Origin: Rhodocytophaga rosea
GTDB lineage: Bacteria; Bacteroidota; Bacteroidia; Cytophagales; 172606-1
DNA length: 64,000 nt
Direction: 5' to 3'
NCBI RefSeq assembly: GCF_010119975.1
Contig: NZ_CP048222.1
Span: forward strand, 620,001-684,000
The notes beneath the pieces are model-generated. The model did no database searches. It was not told the origin of the DNA and worked only from the letters and a program-made list of their open reading frames with translations. Position 1 is the stretch's first letter. Each line of letters starts with the position of its first letter. The translations under genes were made by a program, and so were the position numbers. Shown piece after piece: positions 1 through 6,970 of this stretch.

Positions 1-82
1 CGACAATGCTATGCTGGGTAGGTTTGCATCCAAGCATTCCTATTCCAAAAAGAATTACATAGAGTATCCATGATTTTTTCAT
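1..82 (-). CDS. Partial cassette gene: lipoprotein N-terminus
   Basis: The first 27 residues of a protein that runs off the left window edge can be read on the minus strand from an ATG at 82-80. It starts MKKSWILYVILFGIGMLGC, which is a signal peptide with a lipobox (GMLGC), so the product should be a lipoprotein. It lies just downstream of the attC-like site at 93-185 and is therefore the next cassette of the array. Nothing can be said about the mature protein. Confidence 0.6.
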   Translation of the reverse strand, partial: MKKSWILYVILFGIGMLGCKPTQHSIV

Positions 83-92
83 TTTTATTTAC

Positions 93-185
93 TGCCAATG
101 GCGCAAAGGCCCTCGCAGCCAGGTCCGTTGCGGTGAAGCCTTACGCTGAGGCAGGACTGGTTGACGCAGGGACTGGTGTTGTGCG
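93..185 (-). other. attC-like site 1
   Basis: Downstream of the gene at 195-761. In gene direction R'' is CGCACAAC and R' is ATTGGCAG, with the TTTG box on the L' side and arms GTCCCTGCG / TGCGAGGG. R'' is complementary to the start of its own cassette (GTTGTGCG at 779-772). Confidence 0.8.
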
Positions 186-194
186 TTCGTTTTT

Positions 195-761
195 TCATTC
201 TTTACTCTTTATATTGAGCCATTTGTAATAATTATTCCATGGGTAATTCACTGCTTGTTTGACTACTTCTTCAAAATATTCTTTGCCTTTTTCATGAGAA
301 TCATATTTAAAAATGTCTCTACTAGCTAAGTAGTAAATGAGCATTAACTCTTTTGACTCATCAAAAACCAAGAGAGATTCATCATCTCTGCTCTTTCCTC
401 CATCAAATTTATAGAAGTATACTTTTGTGTTATTTCTTTTATCTGGAATTAACACTTCTTCAACAAAATAACATCTATCCTTCTTCCAAAGAATATATTC
501 GTGCGTGTCCTTGTAAATAGTAAAATTTCCTAGGGATAATCCCTTTCCTAATGAATCAATATAGTATAAAGTTGTTTTATTACCTCTAATTACCTTTGAT
601 AACACTACTTCTATTGTATTTTTACCGTTTGGAAAGATTTCATTAAAAATAATAACAGAAATCTTTTTTATTGGATTACTATCAGCTTTTCCCTGCTGGT
701 CATCTTTAGTCTGTTGACCACATCCCATCAAAATTAGTACTCCAAGTAGTAATTTTTTCAT
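195..761 (-). CDS. Cassette gene: hypothetical lipoprotein
   Basis: A 188-residue product starts at the ATG at 761-759, chosen over an upstream in-frame GTG at 776 because AGGAGA lies directly before the ATG and the GTG overlaps the recombination core. The N-terminus MKKLLLGVLILMGCGQQ is a signal peptide with lipobox LMGC, so the protein is predicted to be lipidated and exported. The mature part is rich in Lys, Asp, Tyr and Phe and I recognise no family. The gene fills its cassette almost completely: 10 nt separate the start from the core and 9 nt separate the stop from the R'' box. Function unknown; frequent small lipoproteins in this array suggest envelope-related roles, but that is inference. 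Confidence 0.8.
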   Translation of the reverse strand: MKKLLLGVLILMGCGQQTKDDQQGKADSNPIKKISVIIFNEIFPNGKNTIEVVLSKVIRGNKTTLYYIDSLGKGLSLGNFTIYKDTHEYILWKKDRCYFVEEVLIPDKRNNTKVYFYKFDGGKSRDDESLLVFDESKELMLIYYLASRDIFKYDSHEKGKEYFEEVVKQAVNYPWNNYYKWLNIKSKE

Positions 762-771
762 TCTCCTATGA

Positions 772-865
772 CGCACAACGGAACAAAGCCAACCGGCGGC
801 ATCGCCTCTGCGTCAGCAATGCGCTTTGGCAGCGTGCTGAATGGCTTGACTGGTGTTCTGTGCAG
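772..865 (-). other. attC-like site 2
   Basis: In gene direction R'' is GCACAGAAC and R' is GTTGTGCG; arms AAGCCA / TGGCTT pair and are followed by TTTG. R'' complements the start of its own cassette (ATTCTGTGC at 1334-1326). From about 776 it is identical to site 9. Confidence 0.85.
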
Positions 866-907
866 GTCTTTCCTTTTTTACTTAATTTTTGTTTAGTTTC
901 ATGTCCT

Positions 908-1306
908 CTACCAATCACGCCATACATCGGCAATTCCTTCTCCTCCGGCGTAGTCCTTTGGGTTCAATCCGGCACTAAGGCAAATGTTATCGAAGAGTTC
1001 GCATAATTCTTCCCGCTCTACTGTCTCAATCAGACTACCACCTGTCTCATCATTCAATTCATTAAGTGATTCAATGGCTATTCTGAATAATTCTACTTTT
1101 GCAGGTTCCGGAGCGGATTCACCTAACCCAATAAGACCTTCGAGCAAGTCATCCATGATTTGTTGGGCTTTATCGCAGTTCTCAGGTGTATACTGCTCCA
1201 TGCCACCATCCTCCTCGTCATCATCCTCGTCTCCATAGAAGTATGTCCTCCATTTATCAAAAGGATATTCAGTTTTGTTGTTTAGTATCTTTTCTGAGTA
1301 GCTCAT
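908..1306 (-). CDS. Cassette gene: acidic hypothetical protein (copy 1)
   Basis: A 132-residue, strongly acidic protein with no signal peptide or membrane segment. An Asp/Glu run (DEDDDEED) lies near residues 26-33, followed by predicted helical segments with EELCELFD. I do not recognise the family. The whole cassette and its attC-like site are repeated at 4805-5365 with no difference that I can see over about 560 bp, so the product of the second copy is identical. The size, charge and mobile setting would fit an antitoxin, immunity protein or DNA-mimic inhibitor, but nothing in the sequence proves any of these. Confidence 0.8.
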   Translation of the reverse strand: MSYSEKILNNKTEYPFDKWRTYFYGDEDDDEEDGGMEQYTPENCDKAQQIMDDLLEGLIGLGESAPEPAKVELFRIAIESLNELNDETGGSLIETVEREELCELFDNICLSAGLNPKDYAGGEGIADVWRDW

Positions 1307-1325
1307 ATTGGGTTTTTATTCACTT

Positions 1326-1421
1326 GCACAGAATGGAACAAATATTGCCGGATACCGTTGCGATTGCGGTGGAGCTCTGCGCTGGGCAAGCCCGGTTATC
1401 GGTCAATATGGTGTTAGGTCC
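1326..1421 (-). other. attC-like site 3
   Basis: In gene direction R'' is GGACCTAAC and R' is ATTCTGTGC. The arms ATATTG-a-CCG and CGG-CAATAT pair with an unpaired A, the classic attC asymmetry, and TTTG follows L'. R'' complements the start of its own cassette at 1929-1921. Confidence 0.88.
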
Positions 1422-1434
1422 ATGTCTTTCTCCT

Positions 1435-1911
1435 TTAATCATTTAATATTTGTAAAGCCCTTTGTAAAGCTTCTTCGTCCAATCCTCGATGATAAATAGT
1501 TCGAACCCAATGCGGCAAGTAGGACTCCCCTAATTGAGCTAAGCGAGTATCATCATCTAGGATTACGTACTTATCTGGTACTCCATTTCTTTCCAACCAC
1601 CCTACTATTTCCTCACTTCTGGAAGAGGAATCTAATTCGGTTTTTTCGTTGATTTTGCCCACTATCTGCCCGTGGAAGCCTCTTCTCTTCAGAATTGCCC
1701 CAAACTCGTCGACCGTTTTATTAATCCTTCGGCTAGAAGTAAGGATGACTTTTGCCTTAGTTTGCTCAATGAGCCGATTCAGGTTTTCGATACACTTTGC
1801 ATTGAATTCACTGTAGCCGTCTTCTGCAATCACATCAGCCTTCCATTGATTCTGCGTGCATAGTACGCCATCTATATCTAGGAAAATGATAGGGTACGAT
1901 GCTGTTTTCAT
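1435..1911 (-). CDS. Cassette gene: HAD-superfamily phosphatase-like protein
   Basis: A 158-residue cytoplasmic protein with the HAD motifs in order. Motif I is IIFLDIDGVL near residues 8-17, with both catalytic Asp residues of DxD. Motif II is KVILTSSRR near 54-62, and the acidic motif IV is YVILDDDTR near 115-123. Length and layout match the small HAD domain found in Swiss-Army-Knife RNA repair proteins and in stand-alone bacterial proteins (HAD_SAK_2 type), so a phosphatase acting on a nucleic-acid end or small phosphoester is plausible. The substrate is not known. The start is the only ATG close to the cassette boundary, 10 nt from the core. Confidence 0.82.
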   Translation of the reverse strand: MKTASYPIIFLDIDGVLCTQNQWKADVIAEDGYSEFNAKCIENLNRLIEQTKAKVILTSSRRINKTVDEFGAILKRRGFHGQIVGKINEKTELDSSSRSEEIVGWLERNGVPDKYVILDDDTRLAQLGESYLPHWVRTIYHRGLDEEALQRALQILND

Positions 1912-1920
1912 TTTTTACTT

Positions 1921-2017
1921 GGACCTAATAGATCAAAGGCTCCCGCACACCACGTGCTCATGGTGGAGCCTTGTGGTAAAGCTCACCGGTTGTCGGCCTG
2001 AGCCTGGTGTTGGTTGC
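1921..2017 (-). other. attC-like site 4
   Basis: In gene direction R'' is GCAACCAAC and R' is ATTAGGTCC; arms AGGCTC..CCG / CGG.GAGCCT pair and TTTG follows. Nearly identical to site 7, because both end the same kind of cassette. Confidence 0.88.
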
Positions 2018-2433
2018 TTTAATTTTCCTTCTTTTTTCTGCCCTGGCCTTCTGTGTTTAGCTCTGAGCTGAGGCCTTCCTAGGGAGAGTTGTTGTCGTCT
2101 TTAGCCAGCAGCTTTACGCAGCAACTCTAGAAAAGAAGGAAAAACAAGTCTTTGGCTCCTTCACTCTCTCAAACTCTCTGCCAAAGACGGGCCGGAGAAC
2201 AAAGCGATGGCTCCAGCTAAGCCACACAATAAATCTCAACTCTTATTCGTTTTCAGCCAAATACTTTCTGCTTCTCTTCACTAAGCTGCTCTCAGAAAGC
2301 GTGCTACTTGCCTTCGCCTTCAGCCTGCAAAAGCTTTTTTGCGCTTCGGCTCGACAAGTAGCTCTGACTACAACCGTAGTCTTTGGCTGAAAACGAATAA
2401 AGCCATTTCCCAAACTCTTTCTCCGGCCTTTTT
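2018..2433 (-). ncRNA. Non-coding structured cassette, copy 1
   Basis: This cassette (about 430 bp between sites 4 and 5) has no reading frame that is conserved with its second copy at 3961-4378; the short frames differ because of indels. Instead it holds nested inverted repeats. TTATTCGTTTTCAGCCAAA at 2243-2261 pairs perfectly with 2382-2400. GCTACTTG and CAAGTAGC lie inside that stem. GAGTTGTTG and CAGCAACTC, enclosed by CCTTCTTTT and AAAAGAAGG, form a second domain near 2030-2145. I infer a structured RNA or DNA element carried as a cassette; strand of action is assumed from the array. Confidence 0.5.
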
Positions 2434-2525
2434 GCAACCAATGAACCAAAACTACTCAGCGCCGTGGCTTCTGCGTCAGCCCTGAGCTGGAGCAGCCCGG
2501 TGATTGCCGTAGATGGTGTTGGCCA
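2434..2525 (-). other. attC-like site 5
   Basis: In gene direction R'' is TGGCCAAC and R' is ATTGGTTGC; the arm core CTAC/GTAG pairs and the TTTG box is present. R'' complements the start of the cassette at 2929-2922. Confidence 0.8.
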
Positions 2526-2531
2526 TAATTT

Positions 2532-2909
2532 TTATATTAAAATATAATAGATAAGTGGTATAACATATACTATCCAAGAAAAAAAGGTTCCTTTAGCATA
2601 GTTTTCAAAATTGAATACCTCTGTATCTAATATATCTACCAATGACGTATTGGTCGCATTAAAAGAATTGGTTTGCTTTTGTTTCTTATTGATTCCATTT
2701 TGAATGGAAAACAAAAGTATTCCAACAGCACCAACAAAATAAGGAGTAATAAGATGTTGTAGGGTGACAACAAAAAATTCTTTGGACGCAAATGTATTCC
2801 CTTCAGTGAGACTATAAATTGCACCTAGCAGAACACTTGAAAGAGGAATAATAAAATAAAAAAACTGTTTGTAGTTTATTCTATTTAGTAGAAAATATAA
2901 ATAATACAT
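2532..2909 (-). CDS. Cassette gene: small membrane protein
   Basis: About 125 residues from the ATG at 2909-2907; an in-frame TTG nine bases upstream is less likely as start. Three to four hydrophobic segments are visible: residues about 14-31 (QFFYFIIPLSSVLLGAIY), about 48-66 (LQHLITPYFVGAVGILLF) and a C-terminal one (FFSWIVYVIPLIYYILI). A short polar loop (NGINKKQKQTN) lies between them. The protein is therefore predicted to sit in the inner membrane. No family is recognised. The start is only 13 nt from the cassette core and the stop is 6 nt from R'', so the gene fills the cassette. Confidence 0.72.
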   Translation of the reverse strand: MYYLYFLLNRINYKQFFYFIIPLSSVLLGAIYSLTEGNTFASKEFFVVTLQHLITPYFVGAVGILLFSIQNGINKKQKQTNSFNATNTSLVDILDTEVFNFENYAKGTFFSWIVYVIPLIYYILI

Positions 2910-2921
2910 ATTTATCAATTA

Positions 2922-3014
2922 TGGCCAACGTATCAAAACTTCCCGGCGGCAAGCCCTTGTGGTAAGGTTGTGGTTGGTATGGGCTGCTGACCGGTTGAAG
3001 TTGGTGTTCTCAGC
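2922..3014 (-). other. attC-like site 6
   Basis: In gene direction R'' is GCTGAGAAC and R' is GTTGGCCA; arms AACTTC-aa-CCGG / CCGG-GAAGTT pair perfectly with two unpaired A, followed by TTTG. R'' complements the cassette start at 3872-3864. Confidence 0.9.
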
Positions 3015-3077
3015 TGTTCTTTGTTCATTTTTTAAAACAAGAAAACAGGAGATAAGTATACACAATTACCCCTCTAT

Positions 3078-3794
3078 TTAATTAGCTCTTGTAGCAAACC
3101 TTTCCTGCAACTGTTTATATAAATTATCTCTTTCAGGTGACTTTCTGATAAACTTCTCCCACATTTCCCATCGATAATAAAAAGTTCTTGCATTCTTATC
3201 CTTTTCTATAAAGGAGGCTATATTATCTTGATATATTAAGGAGATTTCTTGAAGTTCCTTCTCAATCTGTAGAATAGTAGTATAATGAAAAAAACTCTCA
3301 TTTAAATTTCCTTTTAGAAAATCCTGATAAAAATATTGAGCTATTTCTGCAACCGTAGTAGCCCATTTTTCAGATTCCTGTATGTGATTGTTGGCTCTAA
3401 TGATCTGTCTTTCCATCGCATACATATCACTCAAAGGGATTATCTTATTTAATGTAAACCCATACTCAGAACCATACTCTTTTATTTGCTCATATACATC
3501 TCCTGATACTTTATTCTTAGCTAAACTAAGAATGGTTTTAAGTTTTTTCTGTTCTTCGATTGGCCATAAGGAGAAAGTTTCAATCGTAAAAAGGCTATCA
3601 AGTTGCTTAAAGGTGCGTTTTTTAGTCAATACAGCCTGATTGTAGGTTTCTATATGAGTATCATACTCTAATTTACCCGCTAATAAGTGTTTGTACTTAC
3701 CGGATAAAATATCCTTTGGGCCTATTTTCAAACTTAATGTGGATGCTAGTAACAAGGGAAGAATCAACCCAAAAGCAACTATATGATTTTTCAT
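3078..3794 (-). CDS. Cassette gene: exported hypothetical protein
   Basis: A 238-residue product, the largest cargo of the array. The N-terminus MKNHIVAFGLILPLLLASTLS is a signal peptide or single anchor without a lipobox Cys. The rest is helical and charged (for example KTILSLAKNKVSGDVYEQIK), with many Tyr and Glu residues and no Cys clusters, so it is probably periplasmic. No family recognised. A/T-rich codon use contrasts with the GC-richer attC-like sites around it, in line with cassette genes coming from different sources. Confidence 0.75.
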   Translation of the reverse strand: MKNHIVAFGLILPLLLASTLSLKIGPKDILSGKYKHLLAGKLEYDTHIETYNQAVLTKKRTFKQLDSLFTIETFSLWPIEEQKKLKTILSLAKNKVSGDVYEQIKEYGSEYGFTLNKIIPLSDMYAMERQIIRANNHIQESEKWATTVAEIAQYFYQDFLKGNLNESFFHYTTILQIEKELQEISLIYQDNIASFIEKDKNARTFYYRWEMWEKFIRKSPERDNLYKQLQERFATRAN

Positions 3795-3863
3795 TACATA
3801 GTAATTGATCTATATTGAAAATACAAATAAATTATTCTACTAGCATACTTTATTTATTTAATT

Positions 3864-3960
3864 GCTGAGAATAGATCAAAGGCTCCCGCACACCACGTGC
3901 TCATGGTGGAGCCTTGTGGTAAAGCTCACCGGTTGTCGGCCTGAGCCTGGTGTTGGTTGC
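3864..3960 (-). other. attC-like site 7
   Basis: Same sequence as site 4 apart from the outer R' bases (ATTCTCAGC, belonging to the neighbouring cassette). That is exactly the difference expected when one cassette type is inserted at two places. Confidence 0.88.
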
Positions 3961-4378
3961 TTTAATTTTCCTTCTTTTTTCTGCCCTGGCCTTCTGTGTT
4001 TAGCTCTGAGCTGAGGCCTTCCTTGGGGGAGTTGTTGTCGTCCTTAGCCAGCAGCTTTACGCAGCAACTCTAAAAAGAAGGAAAAACAAGTCTTTGGCTC
4101 CTTCACTCTCTCAAACTCTCTGCCAAAGACGGGCCGGAGAACAAAGCACAAGCCTTTAGCCAGGCCACACAATAAATCTCAACTCTTATTCGTTTTCAGC
4201 CAAATGCTTTCTGCTTCTCTTCACTAAGCCGATCTCAGAAAGCGTGCTACTTGCCCTTCGCCTTCAGCCTGCAAAAGCCGTTTTGCGCTTCGGCTCGGCA
4301 AGTATCCCTGACTACTACTCGTAGTCTTTGGCTGTAAACGAATAAAGCCATTTCCCAAACTCTTTCTCCGGCCTTTTT
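3961..4378 (-). ncRNA. Non-coding structured cassette, copy 2
   Basis: Second copy of the structured cassette, diverged from copy 1 by substitutions and indels. The inverted repeats survive: the outer TTATTCGTTTTCAGCCAAA arm at 4186-4204 pairs with 4325-4343 with one mismatch. The inner stem has changed from GCTACTTG/CAAGTAGC in copy 1 to TACTTGCC/GGCAAGTA here, still able to pair. The GAGTTGTTG/CAGCAACTC stem is also kept. Short frames here (for example minus strand 4224-4406) do not match those of copy 1. This pattern favours selection on folding rather than on protein. Confidence 0.5.
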
Positions 4379-4476
4379 GCAACCAACGAAACAAGCGCTG
4401 ACGCAAACCGGGGCTTTGGCGGTAGAGCTATGTGGTAAGGTAAGCCCGGTTGCCGTCTCAGAGCGGTGTTGTAGCC
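4379..4476 (-). other. attC-like site 8
   Basis: In gene direction R'' is GGCTACAAC and R' is GTTGGTTGC; arms CTG-ag-ACG / CGTCAG pair with unpaired bases. The L' box reads CTTG instead of TTTG. R'' complements the cassette start at 4808-4800. Confidence 0.82.
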
Positions 4477-4499
4477 AGTTCTTTTTCTGTTAATGTTAG

Positions 4500-4787
4500 T
4501 CAATAAGTAAAAGCTATTATTGCTCCAATGAGGAACAATAATAGTCCCCCAATCAATCGCCACAGCATCTTCCTATACTTAGCCTTTAGCTGCTCCCTTT
4601 CTTCCTTCTTAATTAACTCAACGAAGTTTGGTAAGTCTTGTACGTGACGGAAATTACTGACTTTATAGCCATTGACTTCTAAAATACTTTTAATCTTATA
4701 CCAAAGAATATTGAGATATAGGGCAAGTATCATCATAACTGCCATAAAGATTATAGTAATCACTTCCCCTAACGTTATATTCATCAT
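4500..4787 (-). CDS. Cassette gene: two-pass membrane protein
   Basis: A 95-residue protein starting MMNITLGEVITIIFMAVMMI; the second ATG may be the true start. One hydrophobic helix spans about residues 8-28 and another spans about 74-92 (LIGGLLLFLIGAIIAF). Between them lies a charged cytoplasmic or periplasmic stretch (FVELIKKEEREQLKAKYRK) likely to form a helix. No family recognised. The two-helix layout resembles small membrane toxins and holins in general shape only; no functional claim follows from that. Confidence 0.75.
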   Translation of the reverse strand: MMNITLGEVITIIFMAVMMILALYLNILWYKIKSILEVNGYKVSNFRHVQDLPNFVELIKKEEREQLKAKYRKMLWRLIGGLLLFLIGAIIAFTY

Positions 4788-4799
4788 TAATCTTTAATT

Positions 4800-4892
4800 G
4801 GCTACAACGGAACAAAGCCAACCGGCGGCATCGCCTCTGCGTCAGCAATGCGCTTTGGCAGCGTGCTGAATGGCTTGACTGGTGTTCTGTGC
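4800..4892 (-). other. attC-like site 9
   Basis: Identical to site 2 from 4805 onward; the outer R' (GTTGTAGCC) differs because it belongs to the neighbouring cassette. Confidence 0.85.
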
Positions 4893-4936
4893 AGGTCTTT
4901 CCTTTTTTACTTAATTTTTGTTTAGTTTCATGTCCT

Positions 4937-5335
4937 CTACCAATCACGCCATACATCGGCAATTCCTTCTCCTCCGGCGTAGTCCTTTGGGTTCAATCCG
5001 GCACTAAGGCAAATGTTATCGAAGAGTTCGCATAATTCTTCCCGCTCTACTGTCTCAATCAGACTACCACCTGTCTCATCATTCAATTCATTAAGTGATT
5101 CAATGGCTATTCTGAATAATTCTACTTTTGCAGGTTCCGGAGCGGATTCACCTAACCCAATAAGACCTTCGAGCAAGTCATCCATGATTTGTTGGGCTTT
5201 ATCGCAGTTCTCAGGTGTATACTGCTCCATGCCACCATCCTCCTCGTCATCATCCTCGTCTCCATAGAAGTATGTCCTCCATTTATCAAAAGGATATTCA
5301 GTTTTGTTGTTTAGTATCTTTTCTGAGTAGCTCAT
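4937..5335 (-). CDS. Cassette gene: acidic hypothetical protein (copy 2)
   Basis: The 132-residue product is identical to that of 908-1306. The repeated unit runs from 4805 to about 5365 and includes the downstream attC-like site and the first bases of the cassette up to the upstream core, then stops abruptly. That is the boundary expected from reinsertion of an excised circular cassette, not from a random tandem duplication. The lack of visible differences implies a recent event or strong conversion. Function unknown, as for copy 1. Confidence 0.8.
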   Translation of the reverse strand: MSYSEKILNNKTEYPFDKWRTYFYGDEDDDEEDGGMEQYTPENCDKAQQIMDDLLEGLIGLGESAPEPAKVELFRIAIESLNELNDETGGSLIETVEREELCELFDNICLSAGLNPKDYAGGEGIADVWRDW

Positions 5336-5354
5336 ATTGGGTTTTTATTCACTT

Positions 5355-5445
5355 GCACAGAATGGACCACAAATTCCCGTCGGCGAGCCCTTGTGTTAAG
5401 GTTGTGGTTAGAACGGGCCGCTGATAGGTGAATTAGGTGTTATGC
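5355..5445 (-). other. attC-like site 10
   Basis: In gene direction R'' is GCATAAC and R' is ATTCTGTGC; arms AATTC-a-CC / GG-GAATT pair with an unpaired A, then TTTG. R'' complements the cassette start at 5917-5911. Confidence 0.88.
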
Positions 5446-5454
5446 TCATTTATT

Positions 5455-5898
5455 TTAATCTTTTTGATAATTAACTTCTGTTTGAAAGTTGAAAGCTTCA
5501 TTTTCACCTACGCCTTCTGACTGAAAATCAATTAGCAATTCGCCTTTGACAAGGTAGTTATCATTTTCTTTTTTTGTTATTTCTAAGCGTTTAACATCAC
5601 ACATATTATGAGCGCCACCTATATAAACAGATGCTTCTAATTCTTCATAGGCTTGACTAGTGATAGTTAAATTATTTAACTCATCTGGATTCTGTAGTTT
5701 TAAATTTAGCCATTCAATCACTATTTCAGTCTCTACAGGTTGCGATTCATACTCAAGGCCAGAATCAAAGGGAGTCAAAGGAATACAAATACGATGGAAC
5801 AAAGTGTTACTCAATCCAATATCGCTATTCTCAAACCAATACTTTTCAGCTATTCCCTTCTCAGCTTTAGTTTTACTTTGAAGATTTATTTTTTCCAT
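5455..5898 (-). CDS. Cassette gene: hypothetical cytoplasmic protein
   Basis: A 147-residue soluble protein with no signal peptide. It looks like an all-beta or alpha/beta fold: alternating hydrophobic strands such as ETEIVIEWLNLKL and YLVKGELLIDFQ, with a central GGAHNMCDVKRLEI segment. I cannot assign it to a family with confidence. The start ATG lies 13 nt from the cassette core. Nothing in the neighbouring cassettes gives its role, since cassette genes are usually unrelated to each other. Confidence 0.78.
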   Translation of the reverse strand: MEKINLQSKTKAEKGIAEKYWFENSDIGLSNTLFHRICIPLTPFDSGLEYESQPVETEIVIEWLNLKLQNPDELNNLTITSQAYEELEASVYIGGAHNMCDVKRLEITKKENDNYLVKGELLIDFQSEGVGENEAFNFQTEVNYQKD

Positions 5899-5910
5899 CT
5901 TTCATATTGA

Positions 5911-6005
5911 GCATAACGAATCAAAGGCAACCGGAGACCGATCCCGCTGCGGTGGAGCACTGTGCTGGGAAAGGGCCGGTTAACGGTTTGCCTGGTGTTG
6001 TAGGC
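5911..6005 (-). other. attC-like site 11
   Basis: The clearest site. In gene direction R'' is GCCTACAAC and R' is GTTATGC; arms AGGCAA-a-CCG / CGG-TTGCCT pair with one unpaired A, then TTTG. R'' complements the cassette start at 6459-6451. Confidence 0.92.
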
Positions 6006-6011
6006 AGGCTT

Positions 6012-6434
6012 TTAATATACATCCACCGCAATTAATTGAATCGAAGTAGGAATCTGTAAAGAATCCATTTTATTATTCATTTCTTCCTTTGTCATTCCAC
6101 CCCATACTGTGGGTACTTTCGTGTTAAGTATCCAATAATCAGTCTTTTCTTGAACTGTTGCCACTCGCCTTTCTGCTATAACGAAAGTTTTATAATGATT
6201 AATTCTAATTATTTCACTGGGTATCCTGGGAGTATTCTCTCCCCAGGTTTCTGGGGAAACAAAAACTTCATGAGCTGAACTTCTATAGAGCAAGTACCCG
6301 TTTTGAATTGGTTTGGAATAGTCTTGATGTCCCGGTCCAAAAATCATTGTTTCCGGAGGAGATGTTTTTTGACATCCAACCCCTATCGTAAGTATTAATC
6401 CAATCCTTAATACAAGAAACCTGCTTCTATTCAT
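6012..6434 (-). CDS. Cassette gene: hypothetical lipoprotein
   Basis: A 140-residue protein whose N-terminus MNRSRFLVLRIGLILTIGVGC is a lipoprotein signal peptide with Cys at residue 21, followed by a polar QKTSPPET linker. The mature part contains several aromatic strands (NGYLLYRSSAHEVFVSP, KTDYWILNTKVPTVWGG) that suggest a small beta-rich domain. It is predicted to be anchored in the inner or outer membrane. No family recognised. It fills its cassette, with the start 17 nt inside the core and the stop 7 nt before R''. Confidence 0.78.
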   Translation of the reverse strand: MNRSRFLVLRIGLILTIGVGCQKTSPPETMIFGPGHQDYSKPIQNGYLLYRSSAHEVFVSPETWGENTPRIPSEIIRINHYKTFVIAERRVATVQEKTDYWILNTKVPTVWGGMTKEEMNNKMDSLQIPTSIQLIAVDVY

Positions 6435-6450
6435 TTAAGTATTTTTGCTT

Positions 6451-6545
6451 GCCTACAATGGCCCACAAACTCCCGCATACCGAGCCTTTGTGTTAAGCCC
6501 TGAGCTGAGAATAGGCCGGTTGACGGTCGAGTTAGGTGTTATGCC
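6451..6545 (-). other. attC-like site 12
   Basis: In gene direction R'' is GGCATAAC and R' is ATTGTAGGC; arms AACTC-ga-CCG / CGG-GAGTT pair with unpaired bases, then TTTG. R'' complements the first bases of the first cassette at 6977-6970. Confidence 0.88.
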
Positions 6546-6559
6546 CTGTGATTTATCTT

Positions 6560-6952
6560 TTAATCTTCATACCAAGTATAATCTTCGCCTCTTATTCTGG
6601 CTCCCAACAAGTCTGCTATTTTATCCGCCACTACATTGACCGGGTTGGAAGGATCATCATTAGCTTCGAATCTAATTACGCCCCACTTTTTACTTTTTGA
6701 GAAACCCCAGTAAAACACTCTTTTCCATTTAGTTTCTTTGTTAGAATAAATCTCCGCATCGTATTTTCTATCCTCTCTGTGATGAAATTGTTTTGAATCA
6801 TCTGCATGTTTGAAGTAACCTATCCAATCCTCAAAGTTATTATTAGTGATTCCTGCTAATTGCAATTCTGGTATACTCTCAATGGCTTTTAACCACTCAT
6901 CTAATGTGATGTGTTCTCTATTAGATCTCTCAAAATACATCGCATAATTCAT
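6560..6952 (-). CDS. Cassette gene: hypothetical protein, first in array
   Basis: A 130-residue soluble protein, the first cassette after the recombinase. The sequence begins MNYAMYFERSNREHITLDEW and later has a Trp/Tyr/Lys-rich strand region (KRVFYWGFSKSKKWGVIRFEA), then NPVNVVADKIADLLGARIRG. The strand-strand-helix pattern at the C-terminus is typical of small alpha/beta domains, but I cannot name the family. Being the most promoter-proximal cassette, it would be the best expressed and the most recently inserted one if insertion occurs at the recombinase end, as in integrons. Confidence 0.8.
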   Translation of the reverse strand: MNYAMYFERSNREHITLDEWLKAIESIPELQLAGITNNNFEDWIGYFKHADDSKQFHHREDRKYDAEIYSNKETKWKRVFYWGFSKSKKWGVIRFEANDDPSNPVNVVADKIADLLGARIRGEDYTWYED

Positions 6953-6970
6953 TGTCTATTCTTCAATAGG

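Noticed and set aside
984-1238. Plus-strand Ser/Pro-rich frame (and its twin at 5013-5267)
   Set aside because: It is the antisense shadow of the acidic cassette gene; the poly-Ser stretch is the complement of Asp/Glu codons.
2243-2449. 68-residue minus-strand frame in the first structured cassette
   Set aside because: It needs a TTG start inside the attC-like core and is not conserved in the second copy of the cassette, where indels change the frame.
4224-4563. Overlapping minus-strand frames in and next to the second structured cassette
   Set aside because: They differ from the frame in the first copy, cross the attC-like site and show no protein-like composition.
93-6545. CRISPR array or REP-type intergenic repeats
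   Set aside because: Spacing is gene-sized, the sites are 90-98 nt with variable cores, and each core matches its own cassette start, which fits cassettes and not CRISPR or REP elements.
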